Shown: piece by piece, positions 1 to 6,089 of the stretch
Position numbering within the stretch: the stretch's first letter is position 1
Layout: each line of letters begins with the position of its first letter
DNA from: Clostridiales bacterium
GTDB taxonomy: Bacteria; Bacillota; Peptococcia; Peptococcales; Peptococcaceae
Length of the DNA stretch: 12,535 nt
Assembly (NCBI GenBank): GCA_003343815.1
Contig: QAKL01000102.1
Coordinates: 1-12,535 of the forward strand
Direction: 5' to 3'
Notes under the pieces: generated by a model
The model's database searches: none
Seen by the model: the letters and a program-made list of their open reading frames with translations, nothing else
Told to the model about the DNA's origin: nothing
Position numbers and translations under genes: made by a program

Positions 1-396
1 GCTTTGTGGGATCGGGCGCTGATTTACGCTGAGGACGAGGAGTATGCGCAGGCGATAGCCGATTTAACGCGCGTCTTGGAATTATCGCCCTACTCGGCGG
101 CGATCGTCTATAAAGATTTGGCTAATGTTTATTTTCAAATGGGGGATAAGGGGCAGGCGCTTACTTATTTCAACCAATCGCTGGATTTAGATTCGTACGC
201 TGTTTATACTTACAAAGGCCGCGGCAATTTGTATCTTAGTTTGGGCGAGTATGCGAAGAGCTTGGCAGATTACGAAAAGGTGAAAGAGCTCAATCCGAAA
301 GATGCGGAAGCATATAATAAATGTGCGCTTATTTACGAAAAAATGGGCGACATGGAGGCAGCAGCTCGCGAAAAAGAGCTGTTAAAAAATTTATAA
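1..396 (+). CDS. TPR-repeat protein (3' end, cut by window edge)
   Basis: The reading frame is open from the first base, so the start lies upstream and only the last 131 codons or so are present. The visible part is almost entirely tetratricopeptide repeats: about four consecutive 34-residue helix-turn-helix units with the usual pattern of small and aromatic residues (for example A-x-x-D-L-x-x-V-L-E-L-S-P, and Y-x-x-R-G-N-L-Y-x-x-L-G-E-Y-x-x-S-L-x-D-Y). TPR arrays form a superhelical surface for protein-protein contacts; no catalytic domain is seen in this part. No membrane segment is visible. It is followed 61 bases later by a small gene on the same strand with no clear promoter or terminator between them, so the two may be co-transcribed. 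The partner and role are unknown. Confidence 0.85.
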   Translation, partial: ALWDRALIYAEDEEYAQAIADLTRVLELSPYSAAIVYKDLANVYFQMGDKGQALTYFNQSLDLDSYAVYTYKGRGNLYLSLGEYAKSLADYEKVKELNPKDAEAYNKCALIYEKMGDMEAAAREKELLKNL

Positions 397-457
397 ACAA
401 GCACGTCATAGCAAACGCGGCATATCCTATCATTAAAGGGGAAAGGATGTGCTGAAA

Positions 458-697
458 ATGAGCCGTGAAACAGCAGAATTTGGGCAAAAGCTCAATGATC
501 TGATCAGACAAACCGATGCGCTTTTGGAGGATTTGGTGGTTTTACGCAAAAAATATCCCGCCGTAAGACCTGAAACCGCAAAAATGCTGGAAAACCAACT
601 GATTTATCTCTCGCGCAGGATAAAAGAATTAAGCCGCGCTAATAATGATGATTTGGGCGCAGGGATTTCGCTTTTAAAAATTAAAATGATGAGCTGA
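458..697 (+). CDS. Small helical protein of unknown function
   Basis: A 79-residue, highly charged protein that I do not recognise. Residues 5-60 are predicted to be mostly helical with heptad-like leucine spacing (KLNDLI, ALLEDLVVL, ENQLIYLSRRIKEL), broken by a Tyr-Pro around residues 33-34, so a helical hairpin or short coiled coil is likely. There is no signal peptide, membrane segment or cysteine. The ATG at 458 sits 10 bases after AAAGGA (442-447). A GTG nine bases upstream (449), 7 bases after AAAGGGG (435-441), is an equally possible start and would add three residues. It follows the TPR gene by about 60 bases and ends just before a long hairpin, so it is probably the last gene of that unit. 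It looks like a real gene because of its ribosome site, its tight placement and its protein-like composition. Confidence 0.65.
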   Translation: MSRETAEFGQKLNDLIRQTDALLEDLVVLRKKYPAVRPETAKMLENQLIYLSRRIKELSRANNDDLGAGISLLKIKMMS

Positions 698-698
698 A

Positions 699-748
699 TT
701 TTATAACAATAAGCCGCGTTATTATTAACGCGGTTTATTGTTATAAAA
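699..748 (+). terminator. Long inverted repeat, probable terminator
   Basis: Two 22-base arms (699-720 and 727-748) pair with a single G-U wobble around a six-base loop, ATTATT. The inner core is GC-rich (GCCGCG/CGCGG) and the outer part is A/T-rich, so transcripts in either direction would carry a stem followed by a weak U-rich run. It begins two bases after the stop of the small upstream gene and ends just before the promoter of the LysR gene, which fits an insulating terminator. Confidence 0.75.
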
Positions 749-751
749 TTG

Positions 752-780
752 TTGAAGATAAAAGATAAGTGTGCTAAAAT
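752..780 (+). promoter_or_regulatory. Predicted sigma-A promoter of the LysR gene
   Basis: TTGAAG (752-757), a 17-base spacer and TAAAAT (775-780), with TG one base before the -10 box (an extended -10). Transcription would start near 787, leaving a leader of about 30 bases before the GTG start. The promoter begins four bases after the preceding hairpin. Confidence 0.6.
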
Positions 781-816
781 ATTTATATAGCCGAAAAAGG
801 GAAGGAGCGAAATAAT

Positions 817-1725
817 GTGCGTATAGAGCAGTTGGAATATTTTGCCGAGGCTGCAAAATATCATTCTATCAGTATTGCGGCGGATAAATTATTTGTCAGT
901 CAGCCTGCGGTAAGCATTGCCATCAAAAATTTAGAAAATGAACTGGGCTGTATATTATTTGAACGCTCGAAAAACGGTTTGGTTTTGACAAAAATCGGGC
1001 ATAAGGTTTTGAAAAAATGCGAAACTATCCTAAAAGAGGAAAAGTCTATTTATCAACTGGTCGAGGGAGAAAAAAAAGAGCCAGGCGAGCGCTTGCAGGG
1101 AGAATTAAGAGTTTTGGCTATTCCCATGCTGGTTTATTCTTTTTTAAACGATGCGGCATACAGCTTTTTGGATAAAAACGACGGAGTTAATTTGATTATC
1201 CGCGAAAATAATGTAAATAATGTTACAGCAGACGCTGTTGCCGGGAAAGTAGATGTCGCCTTTACGATGCTTGACGAGGAAGACGTGAAAAGGCTTGAGG
1301 CCAATAAAGATATTTATATCAAAAAATTAACCTTGGAAAAAACATATATTGTAGCGCATAAAAGATTCGGTTTAGGTGGCAATTTATCGCTACGCAAAGA
1401 CGAATTAAAGGACTTTCCCTTTGTTTCCTTTTCCAATTCCCATATTTCCGAGCAAAATATTTTTTATACCGATACCGATAAACAAACGGTCAGCGTCATG
1501 CTGAAAACGTATTCCCTGGATTTAATCAAGCGCTTTATTATCAATGGTAAAGCTATAACGGCTTTGAGCAGCAGCGCAATAAGCAAAATGGAAATTGACG
1601 AAAATATTGATATTATCCCTATTTCCGATTTATCGCCGGGGGTGAGCTGTGTCATATATAATGAAAACAGTCCTAAAATAGAGCTGATCAAAGCATTTGA
1701 AGAAGAAGTCATTCATTGCTATTAA
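817..1725 (+). CDS. LysR-family transcriptional regulator
   Basis: At 302 residues this is the normal LysR length. Residues 1-60 form the winged helix-turn-helix: the protein opens MRIEQLEYFAEAAKYHSIS, and the recognition helix region is AADKLFVSQPAVSIAIKNLE, followed by LGCILFER. Residues from about 90 to the end form the two-lobed effector-binding domain that senses a small, usually anionic, metabolite. The start is GTG at 817, placed 9 bases after AAGGAG (802-807); an ATG two bases upstream is out of frame and stops after three codons. The gene has its own promoter and terminator and lies directly upstream, in the same direction, of two AlkP-superfamily hydrolase genes and an anion permease. 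It is the obvious candidate to control them (inference). Most LysR genes are divergent from their targets, so this parallel layout is somewhat unusual. The effector is unknown, but the pathway substrate or product is the likely choice. Confidence 0.93.
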   Translation: MRIEQLEYFAEAAKYHSISIAADKLFVSQPAVSIAIKNLENELGCILFERSKNGLVLTKIGHKVLKKCETILKEEKSIYQLVEGEKKEPGERLQGELRVLAIPMLVYSFLNDAAYSFLDKNDGVNLIIRENNVNNVTADAVAGKVDVAFTMLDEEDVKRLEANKDIYIKKLTLEKTYIVAHKRFGLGGNLSLRKDELKDFPFVSFSNSHISEQNIFYTDTDKQTVSVMLKTYSLDLIKRFIINGKAITALSSSAISKMEIDENIDIIPISDLSPGVSCVIYNENSPKIELIKAFEEEVIHCY

Positions 1726-1734
1726 ATGTTGTGC

Positions 1735-1765
1735 AAAACTCTTTCAGAAATGAAAGAGTTTTTTT
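1735..1765 (+). terminator. Rho-independent terminator after the LysR gene
   Basis: An 11-bp perfect stem, AAAACTCTTTC (1735-1745) with GAAAGAGTTTT (1752-1762), closes a six-base loop and runs into a T tract to 1765. It lies ten bases after the stop codon and separates the regulator transcript from the downstream operon. Confidence 0.9.
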
Positions 1766-1809
1766 ATGCGATAAATTACAAAAGAATTATTCGATTGCAA
1801 AAAAGAATT

Positions 1810-1832
1810 TATCTGATATCAACAGCAGATAT
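1810..1832. promoter_or_regulatory. Dyad symmetry upstream of the hydrolase promoter, possible LysR-type site
   Basis: Two nested inverted repeats are present: TATCTG (1810-1815) with CAGATA (1826-1831), and ATATC (1816-1820) with GATAT (1828-1832). The centre is about 75 bases upstream of the predicted transcription start. LysR-type recognition sites are typically interrupted dyads near -65, so position and form are suggestive. The spacing does not match the classical T-N11-A motif exactly, and the region is very A/T-rich, so chance is a real alternative. Confidence 0.3.
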
Positions 1833-1862
1833 ATAATAAATTATTGTATTAAAATTATAAAA

Positions 1863-1892
1863 TTGACTTTAGAAAAAATAAAATGTTATAAT
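1863..1892 (+). promoter_or_regulatory. Strong predicted sigma-A promoter of the hydrolase/permease operon
   Basis: TTGACT (1863-1868), an 18-base spacer and a perfect TATAAT (1887-1892), preceded by TG-T (an extended -10). Transcription would start near 1899, giving a leader of about 65 bases. The surrounding 1766-1955 stretch is very A/T-rich and holds no convincing gene. It contains the upstream dyad, this promoter and the palindrome described separately. Confidence 0.75.
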
Positions 1893-1908
1893 AAATAAAA
1901 GCTTGAAA

Positions 1909-1922
1909 GATAATCGATTATC
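1909..1922. promoter_or_regulatory. Perfect 14-bp palindrome, candidate operator
   Basis: GATAATCGATTATC reads identically on both strands. It lies about 10 bases downstream of the predicted transcription start and some 30 bases before the ribosome site, where a bound dimeric protein would block initiation or early elongation. No T tract follows, so it is not a terminator. The binding protein is unknown; the neighbouring LysR protein or an unlinked repressor are both possible. Confidence 0.45.
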
Positions 1923-1948
1923 AGGAAATAAAAATTTAACAAAACACA

Positions 1949-1954
1949 GAAAGG
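1949..1954 (+). promoter_or_regulatory. Ribosome binding site that decides the start of the first hydrolase
   Basis: AGAAAGG-like purine run ending at 1954. It is one base from the ATG at 1956, too close for initiation, and 10 bases from the in-frame ATG at 1965. The latter is therefore the better start, shortening the protein by three residues. Confidence 0.5.
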
Positions 1955-1964
1955 TATGAGCATT

Positions 1965-3989
1965 ATGTCCAGAACATTGAATAACAAAGTTTTAGTTTTA
2001 GGTGTCGACGGCATGGATCCGCGCTTGGCGAAGCATTTCATGGATAACGGAAAAATGCCTAACTTGAAAAAATATTTGGAGCAGGGCGCTGCCAGAGCTG
2101 ATTTGGCGATGCTGGGAGCTCATCCGACGGTAACTCCGCCGATGTGGACGACCATGGCTACCGGAGCATATCCGCAAACTCACGGAATTACCGACTATCA
2201 TATGCAATCAAAGGATTCCTTGGATACCATTTATTACTCCTTTGACTCCAGATTATGCAAAGCAGAGCCGCTTTGGAATGTTACGGCGGAGAACGGGTTA
2301 AAAACCTTGGTATTTCACTGGCCGGGTTCCTCTTGGCCTCCGACCTCCGACAGTCCGAACCTGCACGTTTACGACGGTTTAACTCCCGGTGCGGTAGGCA
2401 TGGCCGGCGGCATCGTGGACGGGGAGAGTATTTGCGTCGCCAACGAATGTTTAACCAAAATCACCTATCAAACCAATGTTAAATTAAACGCAGTCGGTGC
2501 CGGCTGTATTATCGAGGGCTTGGATGTCGGCTCTGATGTCAACGATATGGACGCAACTCAGGCTAATGTCGTAACGAATATTATGCTTGATCATATGGAC
2601 GGCGACGCGGCTGTTGAGGAGATTCAGTTAGACTTTGCCAATACTCCGATCAGAGCGGCAGAGGGCTGGGCTCATGCTCCTCAGGGCGCTAAAGAATTTG
2701 TGCTTTTGCAAAATGGCGGCATGGTGCGCAGACCTACGTTATTCTTACAAAATGAGCAGGGCGAATATGATCATATCGAGATTTATGAAAAGAAGGATCA
2801 GGCCAAGCTTTTATGCGCGATGAAGGTGGGGACATTTGCTACATTTGTGGACAAAGGATTCCGCGGCGGAGATGAGTGCCATATTAATCGTACTATTGGA
2901 TTTATGCAATGCGCCAAAGACGGCAGTGATGCCAAAATTTACTTAGGACGCGGCATGGATATCGACTATAAAGGCAATTGCCATCCTTTGAGCCTTTATG
3001 AGCAAATTACCGAATCTGCCGGCTATCCTCCGGCTATGCCTACTATCGGCGGTATGAATGCCGATATTTTGGAGCAGGGTATGCTGCCGTGCTGGGAATA
3101 TTACACCAAATGGCAAAATAAAGCCATGATTTCTTTGATTGATGAAAATAAATATGATGTCATCTTTTCACATATTCACAATATCGATATTTGTGCGCAT
3201 GTATTCTATCGCTTTGCTATTTACCGCAAGCACGATCCCGAGATTGAAGTAGAGCGCTATCCGCAATTTATGGAGCGGTTATATGTTGATACCGACCGTT
3301 ATTTGGGCGAGTTTATGAAATATTTAGATCAGGGCTATACGGTATTTATCATATCCGACCATGGCGGAGTTATTCCGAGTGCAGAATTACCGCCGCTTTT
3401 AGGCGATCCTCTGGGTGTTAACGCCAAAATGATGTATGATTTGGGCTATACCGGATTGAAGAAGGATGCCGAGGGTAATTTGTTAAAAGAAATTGATTGG
3501 GAAACCACCAAGGCTATCGCTACCCGCGAATGCTATATTTGGATTAATCTTAAGGGACGCGATGCTCACGGTATTGTTGAGCCTAAAGACAAGTATTTTC
3601 TGGAGCAGCAGATTATTGATGATTTGTATAATTATCGCGATCCGGAAAACGGCGAGCGTGTCATAAGCATCGCCATGAGACGCAAAGAAGCGGCTATCTT
3701 GGGCTTGGACAGCGATGAATGCGGTGATATTGTTTACTTTATTGAAGAAGGACATAATCATTGCCACGGTGACAGCCTGACGACTACCTACGGTGCTTTG
3801 CATACCTCTGTTTCACCGATTTTTATTGCCGCAGGCCCCGGTATTAAAGAAAATTATGTTTCCGAGCGAGTTATCCGCCAGGTGGACGTAGCTCCGACTA
3901 TCGCCGGTTTAATCGGGTTAAGAGTACCGCATCAGTGCGAGGGTGCTCCGGCATATCAGTTGTATGACGGCGAGATGATACTGAAATAA
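1965..3989 (+). CDS. AlkP-superfamily phosphohydrolase/phosphodiesterase, first paralogue
   Basis: A 674-residue member of the type I phosphodiesterase/nucleotide pyrophosphatase branch of the alkaline phosphatase superfamily, resembling the predicted phosphohydrolases or phosphomutases of COG3379. All two-metal catalytic residues are visible: Asp15 in VLGVDGMD, nucleophile Thr57 in PTVTPPMW, Asp408 and His412 in HNIDICAH, Asp465 and His466 in IISDHGG, and His613 in LHTSVSPIF. Residues of about 140-330 form an inserted region that I cannot assign. There is no signal peptide or membrane segment, so it should act in the cytosol. The ATG at 1965 lies 10 bases after AGAAAGG (1949-1955 region); an ATG at 1956 would be only one base from it. 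It is first in an operon with a close paralogue and an anion permease. It probably hydrolyses an imported phosphoester; a sulfate or phosphonate ester cannot be excluded. Confidence 0.88.
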   Translation: MSRTLNNKVLVLGVDGMDPRLAKHFMDNGKMPNLKKYLEQGAARADLAMLGAHPTVTPPMWTTMATGAYPQTHGITDYHMQSKDSLDTIYYSFDSRLCKAEPLWNVTAENGLKTLVFHWPGSSWPPTSDSPNLHVYDGLTPGAVGMAGGIVDGESICVANECLTKITYQTNVKLNAVGAGCIIEGLDVGSDVNDMDATQANVVTNIMLDHMDGDAAVEEIQLDFANTPIRAAEGWAHAPQGAKEFVLLQNGGMVRRPTLFLQNEQGEYDHIEIYEKKDQAKLLCAMKVGTFATFVDKGFRGGDECHINRTIGFMQCAKDGSDAKIYLGRGMDIDYKGNCHPLSLYEQITESAGYPPAMPTIGGMNADILEQGMLPCWEYYTKWQNKAMISLIDENKYDVIFSHIHNIDICAHVFYRFAIYRKHDPEIEVERYPQFMERLYVDTDRYLGEFMKYLDQGYTVFIISDHGGVIPSAELPPLLGDPLGVNAKMMYDLGYTGLKKDAEGNLLKEIDWETTKAIATRECYIWINLKGRDAHGIVEPKDKYFLEQQIIDDLYNYRDPENGERVISIAMRRKEAAILGLDSDECGDIVYFIEEGHNHCHGDSLTTTYGALHTSVSPIFIAAGPGIKENYVSERVIRQVDVAPTIAGLIGLRVPHQCEGAPAYQLYDGEMILK

Positions 3990-4005
3990 CTAAGGAGAAC
4001 GGATT

Positions 4006-6000
4006 ATGGATAAAGCAGAAAAAATTTTAGTATTGGGAATTGACGGCATGGATCCGCGTTTAAGCAAGTATCATATGGAGCAGGGATATATGCCGAATTT
4101 AAAAGAGTTTTTAAAGCGCGGCTCTTCGCGGGAGGATTTGGTGCTTTTGGGAGCACATCCGACGATAACCCCGCCGATGTGGACTACCTTGGCTACCGGT
4201 GCTTATCCTGTGACTCATGGGATTACCGATTTCTGGCTGCAAGATCAAAATAATCTGAGCATTATTAAATACGGCTTTGATTCGCGTAATTGCAAAGCCG
4301 AGCAATTGTGGAATGTTTTTGCCGAAAGCGGAAAGAAAACCTTTTTGATGCATTGGCCGGTATCGTGGCCGCCGACCTCCCAAAGCGAAAATTTATTCGT
4401 CATCGACGGGACTAATCCGGAGGGCGTATGCATGGGCTCGGGGCAGACAGAGGGTGAATTTATCGCTGCTGCCGCGAATACGATTAAAGAAACCTCATAT
4501 CGCCGCAAAGTCGGGAAAAACAGCACCATGTGTGTCGTAGACGATATCGTGATGGAAGAGGACTTTACGGATGTTTTTGCGGTTGCCAATTCACCGGATA
4601 TTGATTTGGTACGTCTGGTTGATGATACCAAGGTATTTCCGCAGGCCAATATCAGCTTAGATGCCAGCTTGTCACCGATTAAAGAGGCGGAAAAATGGTC
4701 AGTAGCTTTGCCTGAGGGAGCAAAGGAGTTAACAGTGCTTCTTTCCGGCGGCTTGATTAATCGTCCGTGCTTGCTTATACCCAATGAAAATGGGATTTAC
4801 GACACCTTATTGATGTATAAAAATAAAAAAGCCGCCGAGCCTTTGGCAGTTTTGCCGGCAGGTCAGTTTGTAGAGGATATTGTCGACGAATCAATCAAGG
4901 GTGATAAAACCTATACAGTCAGTCGTAATATGCGTGTCTTGGAGATTGCGCCTGATGCCAGCAGGATGCGGATGTGGATTTCTGCTGCGGTCAGAATCGA
5001 CGATGACAGTGTCTTCAGTCCTAAGTCGCTTCATCAGGAAATCGTTGAGCATGTAGGGCATCCTTTCCCCGTATCCAATATCGGGGCAAACGATGAGCAG
5101 TTGCTTTTGGACTGCATGTGTGAAAACTGGATGAGAACCATGCGCTGGTGGGCAGATGCGATACATTATATGATTGAGAAAAAGGGCGTCGAAATAGTCT
5201 TTTCTCAGATTCATAATGATGATGCGATTAAGCATAATTTTTATTCGGTTAATCGCGAAACCGCGCCGCACGGTCTTCCGTTGGAAGCATACGAGCAAGC
5301 GATGATTGAAATCAGCAAGCAAAACGATTATTATATCGGACGTTTTCTGCATTTGCTTGATGAGGGCTGGACGATATTTTTAGTCAGCGACCATGGATTG
5401 GTTACCAGCGAAGAGGGACAATCGCTATACACCAGTTCCTTGGCCAAGGATGCGACCTTTATGCGCGAATGGGGCTTGACTGCCGTAAAATACGATGAAA
5501 ACGGGCAGCCTTTGCCGGAGATTGATTGGAGTAAAACCAAGGCTATCTGCAGCCGCAGCAATTCGATTTATATTAATTTGAAAGGGCGCTGGCCTACCGG
5601 CATAGTCGACCCTGCCGATAAAGAGCAACTGGAAAACGAGATTATCGGCTTATTGTATGCGCAGCGCGATGAGAAAAACAGACCAAAGGTTGCTTTGGCT
5701 TTGCGCAATAAGGATGCGATGCTTTTGGGCTTAGGCGGTCCGGAAAGCGGCGATATCATCGTGATGCAGGCCGAGTATAATTTATATGACCACGGTGACG
5801 GTTTATCAACCGCCTATGGTTTGAATCATACCTCGCTTTCACCTATTTTTGCCGCTGCCGGTGTTGGCATCAAGGCAGGATTTAAAACTTCAAGAATAAT
5901 CCGCGAAGTAGATGTCGCTCCGACAATAGCTTTATTGGCGCAGGTACGTATGCCGCATGAGTGTGAGGGTGCGCCTGTTTATCAAATTTTGGCTGATTAA
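4006..6000 (+). CDS. AlkP-superfamily phosphohydrolase/phosphodiesterase, second paralogue
   Basis: A 664-residue paralogue of the enzyme encoded just upstream, similar along nearly its whole length. The shared blocks are GMDPRL near the N-terminus, HPTxTPPMWTTxATGAYP, the SWPPTS segment, the SDHG motif and the C-terminal DVAPTIAxL/HxCEGAPxYQ region. The catalytic set is intact: Asp13, Thr55 (PTITPPMW), Asp406 and His410 (HNDDAIKH), Asp462 and His463 (VSDHGL), and His608 (NHTSLSPIF). The inserted region of roughly 135-330 is much more divergent than the core, which suggests different substrate recognition or assembly of a heteromer. There is no signal peptide. The start is firm: ATG 8 bases after AAGGAG (3992-3997), 16 bases after the upstream stop. 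It is co-transcribed with that gene and with the permease. The family is clear; the substrate is not. Confidence 0.88.
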   Translation: MDKAEKILVLGIDGMDPRLSKYHMEQGYMPNLKEFLKRGSSREDLVLLGAHPTITPPMWTTLATGAYPVTHGITDFWLQDQNNLSIIKYGFDSRNCKAEQLWNVFAESGKKTFLMHWPVSWPPTSQSENLFVIDGTNPEGVCMGSGQTEGEFIAAAANTIKETSYRRKVGKNSTMCVVDDIVMEEDFTDVFAVANSPDIDLVRLVDDTKVFPQANISLDASLSPIKEAEKWSVALPEGAKELTVLLSGGLINRPCLLIPNENGIYDTLLMYKNKKAAEPLAVLPAGQFVEDIVDESIKGDKTYTVSRNMRVLEIAPDASRMRMWISAAVRIDDDSVFSPKSLHQEIVEHVGHPFPVSNIGANDEQLLLDCMCENWMRTMRWWADAIHYMIEKKGVEIVFSQIHNDDAIKHNFYSVNRETAPHGLPLEAYEQAMIEISKQNDYYIGRFLHLLDEGWTIFLVSDHGLVTSEEGQSLYTSSLAKDATFMREWGLTAVKYDENGQPLPEIDWSKTKAICSRSNSIYINLKGRWPTGIVDPADKEQLENEIIGLLYAQRDEKNRPKVALALRNKDAMLLGLGGPESGDIIVMQAEYNLYDHGDGLSTAYGLNHTSLSPIFAAAGVGIKAGFKTSRIIREVDVAPTIALLAQVRMPHECEGAPVYQILAD

Positions 6001-6031
6001 GCTGCTATAAAAGATGTAATATTTAAAGTTT

Positions 6032-6063
6032 GTATTTAGGATGGCCTTAGCCATCCTAAATAC
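6032..6063 (+). other. Perfect intercistronic hairpin between hydrolase and permease
   Basis: GTATTTAGGATGGC (6032-6045) pairs perfectly with GCCATCCTAAATAC (6050-6063) around a CTTA loop. No T run follows on either strand, so it is a poor rho-independent terminator. It leaves the permease ribosome site (6075-6083) free. Likely roles are protection of the upstream mRNA end, a processing site, or partial attenuation that lowers permease expression relative to the enzymes (inference). Confidence 0.75.
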
Positions 6064-6074
6064 TTGAATGTGTT

Positions 6075-6083
6075 AAAGGAGGG
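6075..6083 (+). promoter_or_regulatory. Strong ribosome binding site selecting a TTG start
   Basis: AAAGGAGGG ends 6 bases before the TTG at 6090, an almost ideal Shine-Dalgarno match and spacing. The first in-frame ATG is 30 bases further on (6120), too far for this site, so the TTG is the better start of the permease. Confidence 0.75.
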
Positions 6084-6089
6084 ACTGTT

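Noticed and set aside
1716..1898. 60-codon plus-strand reading frame between the LysR gene and the first hydrolase
   Set aside because: It starts inside the LysR gene with TTG and no ribosome site, runs through the terminator hairpin and promoter, and has a composition dictated by A/T-rich DNA.
4245..4784. 179-codon minus-strand reading frame
   Set aside because: It lies wholly within the second hydrolase gene, whose product shows full family conservation; the antisense product is low in protein-like features.
4891..5352. 153-codon minus-strand reading frame
   Set aside because: Antisense shadow of the second hydrolase; no ribosome site and no family pattern.
6032..6063. Hairpin read as a rho-independent terminator ending the hydrolase operon
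   Set aside because: No T tract follows the stem and no promoter is evident between it and the permease start, so continued transcription is more likely.
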